64,000 nucleotides of DNA, from contig VTPC01001898.1 in the NCBI GenBank assembly GCA_011009095.1, forward strand, positions 1 through 64,000. The letters are read 5' to 3'. This document shows positions 47,676 to 60,123 of the stretch, piece after piece (positions within the stretch are counted from its first letter, which is position 1; each line of letters begins with the position of its first letter). The notes beneath the pieces are model-generated. The model ran no database searches, had not been told where the DNA came from, and was given only the letters and a program-made list of their open reading frames with translations. Origin of the DNA: Ignelater luminosus (Eukaryota > Arthropoda > Insecta > Coleoptera > Elateridae). The translations under genes were made by a program, and so were the position numbers.

Positions 47676-50048
47676 TGTAATTTTGTTGAAAGAATCCCTG
47701 GAGAGCAGAACAACAGTTGGCACTATAATTTTGACATTTTCTCTTTAATTTATAAGTAAATCAAAATTACTTTGTTTGGCCATGAGACCCGAACCAATGA
47801 TTTATTTATGTTGATGGTATAATTTTCTAGCTTTGGCGCGTTACAACTTTGAATTGAATCTGTCACATGCTGCATTCGAAGTATTTAAGAAGAAATATTT
47901 AAAATACGGAAACGGACACAATCCTTGTAGCTATATACGATGATTTATGAGATTCTGACTTATATGTTGCTAAGAGAATCAAACTTCATTTAATTCCTCA
48001 GCAAATTGTGTTCACATTGAACTTGTAATTAAACTTATAATCGAGTTATATCGAATTAATCGTAAACAAACTCGAACAGAATTAGAATTTCAATTCATGA
48101 AATTCAAGCAAGCATTGATCTACAAGACAAACATAAATAATCGCAATTTTTATTTGTTAAAATTGATTTAACAAAAAAAAAACGCATTCGTAGAAATTTT
48201 ATTGTAAAGTAAATGACAAATTTTATAAGTGCAATATTGCAAAAGAAATCCATCAACATTAACGAGGTAATTTAGATTTTAGACGATTCCTTTTCAATTT
48301 TACTATCAACAAATGAAATCGCTGTTTGTGTATTCTATAACAATTTAACAATAGCATTCCGTCACCATTGTTTTATTGCTGCAGCACACATTTCCAGCTG
48401 TATCGTCGTCCTATGTAATATTATCTCTTATCATAAACTGTTTTGTTCTTCGCCGTCTATGCTTTCCATTTGCAAAGCAAGTGTAATGCAATTTGCTTTT
48501 GATTTTAACACTATTAAGGATCTTTGTAATTATAATGAAGTTTCAACGTTTTTATAAAGTTTGTAAATTTGAAACCTTAAATACACGACGCGATCATGGA
48601 AAAATTAATTAACGTTTTAACAATAAAACTAGATTGTCGGTATGTGAAGAAAAGCAACTTTTTCTGCAAAGCAAGCTTTGTTCCAATTCCAAATTGGTTC
48701 GACAGCTAGCTGCTGCGGTTAAATTAAATTGCATATTGCGTGTAATAGAATTCATAAAGTCTAGCAAAACAAAAGCAAATCAAAACACTTTCCCTAGCTA
48801 GAATTAAAGGAGGCGTCTAGGCGGATTTGGAATTTTGTAATATTCGAAATTCTTCGGATATTTTAGTTAATAAAATAAGAAGCACACAAATTATTCTGGA
48901 TATTTGCATTGTCAAGATTCAGCTTAATTCTGGATATCTTAAATCTGAAACTTTATGTAAAAAATAGTCCAGACCTCCATACTAGATAATAATGCAACGC
49001 AAGGCTTTTCATACCTTTCGTACCTATTTCTATCTTTTTTTCTGTCTTTAGAGAATTGTACAAAAGTAACATTCATCACATTTTAAAAGCAATACTGGAC
49101 TTTTCGATAGAAGAATCTCGATTTGCGTTTGATAACTACCTGGATCATTTTTTAATTGTTGTGGTTACCTCCATACCCGTACACGCTGAAAACCATTACA
49201 AAACGCAAATGCGTTCCAGACTTTTATATTTCAGCAGTATAATTATATAATTATTATATAATTACATATAATAATTATATATAATAATAATTATATACTA
49301 TATAATTCAATCGAGCAGGTCCTATTGACATTTTAATAAGAGCTGTCCATTTTTATAATCTTCATTGTACTGGACGATTCTCAATATCTAATAATACTAA
49401 TACCATTATACCAAAAAATTAAGTTAGGCTGGGTATTGTCCAGTAAAATACAAATTCCTAAACCAATAAAAATCATATTTCTTTAAGACTTCATGGCAAC
49501 CAAAATACACTTGGTACATCAAAGCAAAATTTGTCCAGATACTGGAAAACCGACAAACTTCGTCGAGTAAAATTTATCATCGCCAGAAATAGCTTGCAAA
49601 CGGAATTTCAGAAAAAATACTCATCGGGTTGAAGGTAATCCATTCATTAAATCATCAGAGTAGCTACAACCCCAATATTATTTCTAAACAAATCTCTTCT
49701 TCAAACTTGTTGACTAATTCCAATATACGGTGGAATGATTCTTCTTCAAGTTTCAAACAAAACTTAAATAGATCTTCTACAGCAAAAAAGGCTCTTTCAG
49801 AAGCAAGATCTTGTTCATCCAATTCAACATTTTTGTTTCTAATGAAACTGTAAACACTGCGGTTTCTAGAATCTTTATCAAATTCTCAACTTTATGGAAA
49901 CAAAAAAATTACGTATTTGCTGAACGCAAAAACTTAGATTTCAAGAAATCGACACGCCGCATTAGTCAGACCTCACAAACTGGATAGATTAGAGTCTCAG
50001 TCAAGTCAGCTTATTATAGTCAATAAGCCAGTGACATTTTTCAATCAT
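47676..50048. other. non-coding; AT palindromic run
   Basis: No recognised gene. A self-complementary (TAAT/ATTA)n run lies at about 49238-49305. On the minus strand 49853-49665 is open for about 63 codons with a Glu/Leu-rich, helix-like sequence (LKLEEESFHRILELVNKFEE) that I cannot assign. The frame 49056-49250 (+) is also unassigned. Confidence 0.35.
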
Positions 50049-50645
50049 TAGGCTAATTTTTTACATATGGGCTACCCAAGAGGTAAGTGCCATTCGCGAG
50101 CATTTTGCTATATTAGTGGTTGAATGGGAGTAAGTAGCCCCCAAAGGGGTAAAGAAAATTGCATTTGTATCATTGATTACCGCCTGAAATTTGGTTATGT
50201 ATAGCCCTGAAGGCATTAGTAATGAGGTACAATAAAAGAAATAAATGTCGTGGGCACATGACGAGAATGACAAGCGTCAAGAGCATATTGAGGTCAACTG
50301 CCAGGAGCTCAGTCCCCGAATTTACGACTGCAAATTGAAATTTACCGTAGTCACAATATCTATAAGGCTTGTTCCAACATAAATCTCAAACTATCCCTGA
50401 CTGTCACGAGCTTGCCCAGATAAATTTTTTTGGACAAAATTTCCTCGACTGCAAATTTACAGATGATTTTCTATGCCTTCAGGGCTATACATAACCAAAT
50501 TTCAGACGGTACTCAATGATACAAAGATGTAATTTTTTTCCCACTTTGGGGGCGACTTACTCCTATTCACTCCCTGATATAGCAAAATGCTCGCGAATTG
50601 CACTTACTCACCTCTTGGGTAACCCATATATAAAAACTTAGCCTG
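50049..50645. mobile_element. foldback element, unclassified
   Basis: Inverted arms of ~160 bases (about 50049-50208 and 50480-50645) share ATATGGG(C/T)TACCCAAGAGGT, tcgcgagcattttgctat, gggagtaagt(a/c)gcccccaaag and aaatttggttatgtatagcc. The ~270-base centre is single copy and non-coding. The termini do not begin with the CAGKGTGTC motif of the other foldbacks here, so it is probably another superfamily. Confidence 0.85.
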
Positions 50646-51200
50646 TACTAAATGATGACTAAAAAATGTTACTGGCTCTTAGACTATTTAAGGATGATCC
50701 AATTGAGCCCAATAAGAATAACTTTACGAAGTTGGCAAATTGGCCGTATTCTGAATTGTTACATGTCATCATGTTTACGAAGATTAAAGTATGTAACGGT
50801 GAAATCAAGCGTCCCGTTACAAAACTTTGTGTACTATCTGTGCCGTAGTGAACCTTTCTTACGTGTGTTTTTTAATAATATTAAACTTAATCTACTCAAT
50901 CATTATATTCAAGAAGGAAAGGGGAGATTACAAAAAATATTATGATTTTTATAGTTTTACGCTCTTGTTGATTAAAAATGAAACGAATTAATATGATTGT
51001 ATAGATTCACATATTCTTTACAATGTAATTTATTTATGTTACCCTAATGACCTTTGCAGCCAATTTGATTATAATGTTTTTGGGATCTTGACAGAAAGCA
51101 ACAAGAACATGTGACAACGAAGTAGGGACACACAGATCATATAGTTTCAAACCGACTATGAGGAAATACATAGGGATGCATATAAAAGTCTGCAACTATA
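50646..51200. other. non-coding, nothing recognised
   Basis: Two overlapping open frames (50652-50945, 50666-50848) run in different phases of the same segment with no family motif. I do not call a gene. Confidence 0.35.
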
Positions 51201-51953
51201 CGGGGTGTCTCCAGATCGACTTAACAATAGGTGTGAAAGACAAGAAATTTTCGAGTTGAAATTTGAGCCTGTAGAGATTAGGCCTGCTTGATTAAAAACT
51301 AACTTGCGCCATATTTTTATTTTTGAAAAATCAAGCAGGCTTTGATAGGCATCAAAAACTTATTTTTGGTGTAGGTAAAGTACCTTTTCCGTGAGATATA
51401 TCAAAAGATTTTATAAACAAAAGTTGTTCAGAATGCGAATTTATGCCCACATACCAAATTTGAAAACAATCGGCACAATTTGATTTTTCCCTTAATTTTT
51501 AAATTTTATAAAACAGTGAATTTAAAAAAATAAATTTTATTAGTATTATTGATTACAGACTGCAGGAAGGTTTACTCTATGTAACTGCCACCTAACTGAA
51601 CACATTTTTCAAGACGAACTTTAAAGTCGTGGCAGTTGCATAGAGAAAACTTGCCTGGAATTGAAAAAAACCAAATTCTGCCGATTGTTTTCAAACTTAG
51701 TATGTGGGCATAAATTTGCATTCTGAACAACTTTTGCTTATAAGATTTCTCGATACGTCTCACGGAAAAGGTACTTTACCTACACCGAAAATAAGTTTTC
51801 GATACCTATCAAAACCTACTTGATTTTTCAAAATTAAAGATATGGCGCAAGTTAGTTTCTAATCAAGCAGGGCTGATCCCCACAGACTCAGATTTCAACT
51901 CGAAAATTTTTTTTCTTTCACACCTATTGTTAAGTCGATCTGGGGACACCCTG
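51201..51953. mobile_element. long-TIR element with transposase tail in the loop
   Basis: The ends CGGGGTGTCTCCAGATCGAC and (right, complement) CAGGGTGTCCCCAGATCGAC have TA on both sides. The arms run ~290 bases each, including aagttgttcagaatgc and ggtaaagtaccttttccgtgag. On the minus strand the centre (51640-51572) encodes CHDFKVRLEKCVQLGGSYIE and a stop, the usual C-terminus of a mariner-type transposase. It is therefore an internally deleted foldback derivative of a mariner-like element. Confidence 0.85.
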
Positions 51954-52669
51954 TATACACTAGGCGTTATGTAAAGAATTAAAAATATCATGCCAGAAGT
52001 GGTACAACCGCCCAAATGATGTCACCAACGAAGAAAGCTGTTACAATAATTCGAGAACACCAAGTACATACGAACAGATATACTGAGGCAAAAATAAACT
52101 TGACATGGTAATAAGAAACAGCGACATTAAAATACTGTATATTAATAGACATACTGATACCAGTTGATCATAATAAAAGGCAAAAGCGACTGAGAAGATC
52201 CATAAGTATAATAATCTCATCTTAGAGATGCAAAGAATGTGGCACGTACAAGTTAAGATCATGCCAGTGGTAGTGGGTACCCTATGAGCTACTATGAGCA
52301 AACTTCCATCATATTTAACTAACATTCCTGCTAACAAGGGAACGGCTAGAATCCTCTAATAATAAATCCAATTTTTTGTTGCTGCCCAAATTTGGTTTTA
52401 AGGGGCAAAACACCCCTTTAAAAAGGCAACTTCTAAATTTAAGAATTTAAGAAAATATCAGAAAATATCACACTTTGGCATCAGTACGTTACGGTTTCAA
52501 ACTCTCATAGTAAGCTTTTGTCCATAATTTCCTTAATTTCCTCTTAGATGGTAAGTACACACTACAGAGGGGAGGATTTTAAGGCAAGTTTGGAAAAAAT
52601 AAAAACTGTCATAATTTGAGGAATTTGACATTTTCTACTTTGGGCGCCACTAATCTGCTTCCAATGTGC
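51954..52669. other. non-coding; one GGCGCC site
   Basis: TTGGGCGCCACTAA lies at 52640-52653. A small hairpin aggggc-aaaacacccct is near 52402. No gene. Confidence 0.35.
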
Positions 52670-52856
52670 TTCTTACCTTTTCCTGCGCAGAGAGTGCCGA
52701 CTGTTTTTGTCGAACTGTATAAACTCCTAAACGGGGCTTTCTTTAGGTAGTTTATTTGACAGAAAAAGTTATTCATACTAGAAATTGAGCAAAAAAATGT
52801 GGCTTGAGATGGAATGCCTCATATGTTCTTATCGAAAATGGGACACAGTATATAAT
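52670..52856 (+). repeat. R3 dispersed repeat, copy 2
   Basis: Counterpart of 45893-46082. It ends in gggacacagtata, which resembles a TIR-element terminus. Moderate similarity by eye only. Confidence 0.5.
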
Positions 52857-54468
52857 AATAATTACTACCATAAAAACGAACCTTTATGTCTGTTAATTTC
52901 TTTTTCATTTTAGATTTCTAATAGTCCAAATTCAGTTTTTGTGGTATAATGTTACTGCAAATGTATTGTACAAGCAATTAATGACTTTGACAGTCCATAA
53001 AAATGTAATAAACTAATTTATTTTATTTTTTTTGAGATTAACTTCTGACTGATAAATTATAATTTTATTTTGCAAGCATTTTTATGCAACATTACACGTG
53101 AACAAGTAAAATTAACGCAAAAGAAGAATAAAGTTGGAAAAACACGTTTTAAATTGCAGACGAGTCAAGTTTAATAAAAAAGATTCCACAGAAAAGTTGT
53201 GGAACTAATGTACATCTTTACATGGATCAGTAATTTAAACGGAAGCATTAATTGTGTAGTAAAAATGTGCTGAATGTCGTCTAATTTGTAAAAGCAAGAT
53301 TTAATGACGCGGTATATTCAGGAAAAACCATTCACCTACGTTTAATTAATTATGTTATGACAATGAAGCAACAACATAAGTTACTACCAGTTCTCAGTTA
53401 ATTTTAAAACGAGGCAATTCAAATAGTACTAATTTGATCAATTAATTTAAATAAGCTTGATTGATTCTTTGTTAGTTCACTTTGACATACTTTTAAGTTT
53501 CTTGTATCTCGGATTTGTAAATATTTAATTGCATTATTCCTTAAGGAAATAACGTTATTTCCTTTAAAATTAAACAAGATAAGACTGGTGTAGGAATCTT
53601 GGTTTAGGTAAGGTATTAACTTTGTATTATTCCCGCGAGCCGGGAAAACAAGATTTTGGTATGTTTTTCAAAAAAAAACATACACTCTCACGAAAATGTG
53701 AGACTTACGTTCTTTAAGTAACTAATCCTATTCGTCTAAAAGGATAACGCGAGTGAAATCATCCATTTTGTCACGTATTTTCGCTTTTCTTTTCGTTAAC
53801 AAAGGTTTTGGTATCGTTCTAAAAGCTGTCTATTTTTACGCATTGTGGCGAAGAAATAAATGAATTTGGAAATTGCATCCGGCAATTTTCTCATCCAATC
53901 AATTTTCTTTTTATCACTTATTTCCGACCTCGAGTTTAAAAATAATGTTTTTGTTACTTTAGTCGCCGGTTCCATATCAGTGTTTTGTAAACAGTTTTGA
54001 TTACAGTATTCAATTAGCCTGTTGACAATTTGAGTAGTAATAACCGACAGCAACTATCTAATGTAATGTACTTTCAATCGATCTCATTGGCGATCTATTA
54101 ACTGTTAATTTAAAAGTTTTAAAAATAGATTCAAATATTTTATTAACCATAACAAACAACTGCATAAAGAAATTTGATAAAATTTAGAAAAGAAACCTTA
54201 ATTTAATCGATTTCATTCTGAAAGTTACATAACGCGAGTTACTCCTTTTATAGTGACTGTAAACAAAGAGAGGCCACGTACTCCTACGTCCTTTTATAAA
54301 AGAGTAGCCGCAATCATGCATTCTTATTAAGTTATTACTTATTACTTAGAATTTAAAGACTGCTTCTCATTAAATCGACCGCAACATCGTACCACGAAAT
54401 ATATTCAGAGGCGTGCAATAGCCATTACGTAACCTACAAACAGATGTGATACAAAAAATTACATTATA
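52857..54468. other. non-coding; one unassigned frame
   Basis: The minus frame 54053-53796 (85 codons; an internal Met begins MEPATKVTKTLFLNSRSE) is the only sizeable one. Its charged composition is more protein-like than neighbouring frames, but no family is recognised. Confidence 0.3.
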
Positions 54469-54534
54469 CGAGGGTGGTCTGAAAAGTTTCCGATCTAACA
54501 AAGATACAAGACATTTTTTCTGAAAATTTTTTTC
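54469..54534 (-). repeat. solo end of the mariner at 12412
   Basis: CGAGGGTGGTCTGAAAAGTT and the following bases match the complement of 13604-13669 nearly base for base, with TA in front. It directly abuts the end of the decayed gene at 54541-55334. Confidence 0.9.
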
Positions 54535-54540
54535 TTCTGT

Positions 54541-55334
54541 AAGTATATTCGATGGTAAAACATTTCAGTGTGCAACTTTTTTTACACGGAGCTGCTACCT
54601 CTCTTTTACCCTCAGATACATAACGTTCACCAGAATTTACTTTCTTTTTTTTATATTTCGCTTCCATGTGTCAGGTCTGCGTTGTCTTTTGCGCGAGTTG
54701 GTCTTTTGTTTTCCAAGCATATTTGTATTTTCCTCCTCTTTATTTTCTGGTTTGATTCGTTGATTCGCTTTTACGGTCACTACTACCCCTGATCTCATAA
54801 TCTTGTTCCTTTCTTATTAAATCACTAATAGCTCCGTCATTATAGTTTTCGTTCTGCTTCAATACTTCACTTTCAGAATCAGTACTGCTTCCTTCTTCAG
54901 GATTGTAGTTTCTGTCTTTTACAGAGTCGTCGTCACAAAAATCTTCGTGGGTTACAACATCTCTTTCTATATCGAAATCTTCAGTTTGAATATGGTTCCC
55001 TAATATTACATTTTTCTACTTCTTCAGTAACATTATTTAGGGAATGCAAGGATTTTGACTGAATGCAAATTAACCAAAATATTGGACAAAATTTAAAAAC
55101 TTAGAATTACCTTCTCAACTTGATTTTCTTGAGTATTTAGCCATGATTCTACATATTCCTGATTTTATTTTATTCAAATTAAAAAATACAATAAAAGCAT
55201 GCTGCTTAATGAATAATTACCTTATAACGAGATTGTTCCAGTAACAAATCTTCATCTGGCATATTTACATTAACATCTTTGGGTTGTAAGATTGCTAAAG
55301 CACGTTGAACAATTAATTTAGATCTTGCACTCAT
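54541..55334 (-). pseudogene. decayed multi-exon gene of unknown arthropod family
   Basis: Exon 1, 55334-55221, 38 codons: MSARSKLIVQRALAILQPKD to ...EQSRYK, donor gtaatt. Exon 2, 55158-55111, 16 codons: EYVESWLNTQENQVEK, donor gtaatt. Exon 3 starts at 55058. All junctions are phase 0. Exon 3 breaks after ~25 codons, then continues in shifted frames: acidic DDDSVKDRNYNPEEGSSTDS (about 54925-54870), then basic KRQRRPDTWKRNIKKRK and VNSGERYVSEGKREV, with AAPCKKSCTLKCF. The WK-N-I-K-K ... NSG-x-x-Y-x-S-x-x-GK ... PC ... C-x-x-KC pattern is, from memory, that of a widespread uncharacterised arthropod protein family often present in many copies. The 3' part is lost at the mariner end. Function unknown. 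Confidence 0.6.
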
Positions 55335-56274
55335 TGCTTAATGTAGATATAAATACAAAGGCAATAATAGAGTAAAACCTAAACGGTTACGCAGCTAAAC
55401 ACACTAAACTTCTGGATCAGAAATGTAAACTGTCGCGTACGGTAACGCCAAAACATCCTCTCGTGGCATTATGGTTAATACACTAAGAATGTTTTTGATG
55501 AAATACTGCCGTATGTGTTGGATGTGGCTGTATAGTAATAAGCGATAGTCGCAATTCCGTAACGCCATATCTGCCAAAAGTGTCAGATGAAGTAGGTATA
55601 CCTATATGGCTTTATTTCACTTTGTAGAATAACATAATTAGAGATGCTGTACCACCATATCTCAAAATTGGAAAATTTTGCACTTATGGCGCTATTGAAT
55701 TGGGGGTACGATATATTGGTAAAATAACAAAATTAAGTTATCTGCACAATGACATATTCATTTGAGATGAACAGAATTCATGCACTTCTTCCCTGTTATA
55801 ATATGTAGTTTTATATTAGAAATAGATGGAGAATTTGTTTATATCGTTTGAATGAAACACTCCACTATGAGGGATTTTTTTTCTAATATCAAACAGGCAA
55901 GTCGAGCCATATAGATCCAGAAATACACAAGTCACGCCCGCCAATCAATTTACGTCCTCTAATCGATCTCTATCACTACCTAACGGTGCATTGCTATAAT
56001 TACCTTAGCACTACCATCCTTTGAAAACATACCTTTAGTTACATCAAAACGGTTTCTAATGCACTAACATTGCTCCAATACATTCAGAATGGGAAGTTTT
56101 AAAATGATCACCCTGTATATCACTACTTTTTGAAAATATAATTGACGGAGATGAACAATTTTTGATTAACTGTATTTTTTATTAACGATAGTTAATTTTT
56201 TTAATCAAATCTCTCTATCACATAAAATCTGGTGTCCATGGTACCGAATATATGAATTTTAAGTGTACACTATA
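55335..56274. other. non-coding; lone TIR-like end
   Basis: A tgatcaccctgtata at about 56106-56120 looks like the right end of an element whose left end was not found. Upstream of the decayed gene no promoter signature was seen. Confidence 0.35.
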
Positions 56275-57227
56275 CAGTGTGTCCAAGATAAGGATGCACA
56301 GCGTGGAGATCTTGGAAACGGTAAGAGATAAAGGATCGGCTAAATGGGATGAAAGTTGGCTAGGTATAGGACCTTTTGTTCGCGTTTGCAAAATTTAGAT
56401 ATCTTGAATAGTTTCTGAGATATTTAAAAAAATGTTGATTTCTCGATTTTTGTTTTTACTTTTTCTTTCATTTATTTGAAGAGATATCGGAAAACTAAAA
56501 CCACTTTTCCGTTTCCACTTTTTGCGCTCTATAAAATATGCTAACAACATTTATGTACAACGTTTCGGTTTCGAGTAACCATCATCAACCTCATTTTTCT
56601 AAATGGGAGGAATAACAATTAAAAATTGTTTTAAATAGCTCTTGTTGTCACGATTCTACCGATGTAAACATGATAGGGTTATTTTCGTTTTGTTATGCTA
56701 TAAGTTAATGCATTCAGCAGTACTCTGGCCTGCACGATTACCTGATCTAACACCATTAGATTCTTTCCTCTGGGGTTACATCAAAAATCATGTGCTTAAC
56801 CAAAATTTTGAAGAAGAACAGCAATTATCACAGTTAGCAGGGTTCAACATAAAAAATCAGAATCATCATATTTACATCATTAGAATCGTGACAATAAGAG
56901 CTATTCAAAACAATTTTTAATTGTTTTTCCGCCCATTTAGAAAAATGAGGTTGATGATGATTACTCGAAACCGAAACGTATTACAGAAATCTTGTTAGGG
57001 TATTTTAATAGAAAACAAAAAGTGGCAATGGAAAAGTAGAAGAAGTAAAAACGAAAATCGAGAAATCAGCATTTTTTTTAAATATCTCAGAAACTATCTA
57101 CGATATCTAAATTTCGCAAACGCGAACTAAAAAGTCCTATAGCCAGCTTTCATCCCATTTAACCGATCCTGTATCTCTTACCGTTTCCAAGATCCCCGTG
57201 CTATGCGTCCTTATCTTGTACACACTG
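56275..57227. mobile_element. foldback transposon, arms ~350-385 bp
   Basis: The ends CAGTGTGTCCAAGATAAGGA and (right, complement) CAGTGTGTACAAGATAAGGA have TA on both sides. The arms (56275-56660 and about 56882-57227) stay paired through cgtttcggtttcgagtaa, atcatcaacctcatttttct and aacaattaaaaattgttt. Only a ~220-base loop is single copy, and it encodes a transposase scrap. Confidence 0.93.
56720..56850 (+). pseudogene. DD41D-type transposase scrap in foldback loop
   Basis: VLWPARLPDLTPLDSFLWGY then IKNHVLNQNFEEE matches the third-Asp region VEWPxxSPDLTPLDFFLWGY of the element at 60124. S of SPDL is L here and one F is S. N-terminal, first-Asp and second-Asp regions are absent. Confidence 0.85.
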
Positions 57228-60123
57228 TATACTGGTATGAATGTTCAAAATTTGAATAAAATACAATACTAATGCATGCCAGTAGTAATGGACTCATTAC
57301 AATTAAAATAATAATACTGATTTATTCATAGAGCTATTTCATTTCTTTACTAATTCATCTTTTATTTTGTTTGGTTAATTAATTTTAGTCAGTTTTTGTT
57401 CTTATTTTTAAAACTAGTGCTTGTAACTTTTTAGTTCGCCAGGCTAAATCCAAAAAACATTATTACAGAGATCCACTAACTAATATTTTTATTTATTTCT
57501 AAATATAATTGATTTTATTAGATGATATGTTGTTATTTGTTTTATAATTTTATAAATATGCACAATTCAGAGGACGAACTAAATACTTATAATAATAAGT
57601 AACTAAAAGAAAATAAAAACTACAAACCCCAAGAGAGAAATTCTCATCTGCTGGGTGTATTCAAGCATGCTCATCGCCAGCAGATGCAGTGAAGTATGCA
57701 ACTACAATGGCAATAAAATTTTTAAATTCTACAATCAAAAAATTAAAGAGAGGCTTTCCATTTTCTATTATGATACAATCAGTTGCTGACTAAGATTTCA
57801 CACAAATTTTGATTTTTGGACTTGGAATTACTATTAATTACTAATTAATAGCTACGATAAAAACCTCTTCTAATTTATGTATTAGAAGTGCCTACTAATA
57901 AAAATACCTACCATGCACCTACATTAGAAAATAAATTTGTTAGCAAGTCAATTTTTAAGATTTACTATTTATAGCTACTTACTAACGACTTCTCACTTTC
58001 AAGCTTTTGTTGAAGAAGAATGGAATTAGTTTGTATGCACAACAAAGGAAATGTACAAAGTTACTGTTGACACTTTTATGACCAGTAAAGTGCAGGTAAA
58101 AATTAACCTCCGGCAGTATTTGCAAAATAGGTTGCCTAAGTTCTACAGATGTTTTCTATAATTCAATTATTTTCTATAATTCAATTTTGTGTTGCATGCA
58201 AATTGTGGTCTAGACATAAACGATAACGACATTCTGATTTGATGTAACTGACGCTCAAACAAGGTAAAATGTGGCAGTGCATTCCTTTTTTTCAATTTCT
58301 AACCAATAGTAAAGTTAATCACTTGCCAATTTACGTCAATTAATGCTAATAACTTTGATTAAAAAACGAATTTCTAATTTTTCGATGCATAGACATAAAA
58401 GTATTGATGAGTTAAATAACTACAGGTATTGATATCACTTTAAAAGTGAAAGATAAAGTTTGTATTTGCTTGCAAAATTTGAGGAAATTTCAGCCTGCAG
58501 CGTTCTCTCTGAAACTACTAAATACAACCCTTAAATCCAATTACTAATAAAGAGATTTTAATTGTCAGATCATGTGTATTGCTTTCACACACAATTTTTC
58601 TCTAAAGCAAAACCACAAAAAAAATTATCGCAAACTGGTACTGACAGAATTAATTTAACATTCGTGTTTTAAAGATTACTATATCAAACGTGATAAAAAT
58701 ACCATAGAAGCAAATTAGAAAAAAGATAAAATTAGAAATGAACTGACTGATTAAAATGTAGTGGTACACGTTCTACTTACTGTAGAATTGTAGAAACCGA
58801 TTTCCAGAAAGATATTTGAGATCGCATTTTTATTACCTACCATATTATTAGAGCACTGTAAGTAGGTATTCCTAACTTACCGTAATTTTATGCATTTAAG
58901 TTTAATTGTTATTTTTGTGAAATATAAGAAAAATCATTCTGTACATTCCATTTTTAATTACCAACGATTTCTCATAGAAAGCTTCCGGTATTTTATAATC
59001 TGAAATTTGCTTGTAACTAACTGTAGGTAATGTAATAAAGCAACCACAAAACTTGATATTTCACCTTACAAGATTAATTTCTCCAAAAGTATTATTTTTC
59101 CAGGTGTGTTTATGGTCAGCACTGACTACAGGAGTCCATTTTTGATCAATTTCAGTAAACACCGAGGTGTTCGAACTCAAAAGGCCTCTTGTCAAGCTAT
59201 GTAAAAAAATTTCGATTATTTTGCCACGTGAGGGACAAAGACGACCGACAATAATACAGCAAATAATATTTAGACAAAGACTCTCGTATTTATGTAAATA
59301 GCCTGATATAATTAATAAGCAAATATTGGATACAACCATATTTCTAGCTAAAAATGTACTTTAAAATAATCTCCCAATCTTACCTGTTTCTGTAGAATGC
59401 CTTTTAAGGAAATAATTGACAGTGCTTACTTTTGAATCAGAACATAGTGATAAAACGAAAGATTGGAATAATCGTCAATAGAATTAATAAGGTAAAATTA
59501 AGGAGAGAGTTTAAATTTATGATACTAAAAGAGCATTTATAGAAATTGGTTAGTTGTTAACTAGTTGACACGCATAAATACAATAATGTAATCCTCACCC
59601 CTGTTCAAATTACGCCACATATTAGCACTAGCTTCTATTTGCAATGTTTGTGCAAATAAACCTCAAGCTGATATGTCAAATGTGGTCGTTGCTGCGCTTA
59701 ACACATCTGAAGGCTCTGTGCACGCTGATACCGGAATTAATAAACTATTACAGTTACACGAAATTAATTAAAACCTAGTTAGAAATTTTAAACACAAACA
59801 TTATAAAATTACTTCATTCTAGACACCTTGCTAAAGTGAAGTAATTATTTATCCCTAAATCATGACAGTGTCGTTTTTACTAAAACTACGCCAGTACCTA
59901 GTTTTATTTTGTCTGTAAACAAGATCTTTAATTTTAGACAATCGTCCTCAGCATTTTAAATTCTCCATTACGGTCTATTTTACATTACCTGTATAAAAGT
60001 TGGACGGAATAAAGTTCTGGATTCGCCTATTAATTTTATTTTTACGTTTTGTAATATACGACCCACTTACTTCTTCTTTAGAAAGCCATATCTATCCCCA
60101 AAACTCATTTATTGTTAACTATA
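57228..60123. other. long non-coding stretch, nothing recognised
   Basis: AT-rich, no repeats or element ends found. The minus frame 59339-59061 has 92 codons but no motif. Confidence 0.4.

Noticed and set aside
49238..49305. AT palindrome as a replication origin or hairpin RNA
   Set aside because: Simple low-complexity TAAT repeats are common in such genomes, and no further evidence supports a function.
50652..50945. Protein gene of 97 codons
   Set aside because: A second frame overlaps it in another phase, no motif, no splice or promoter context.
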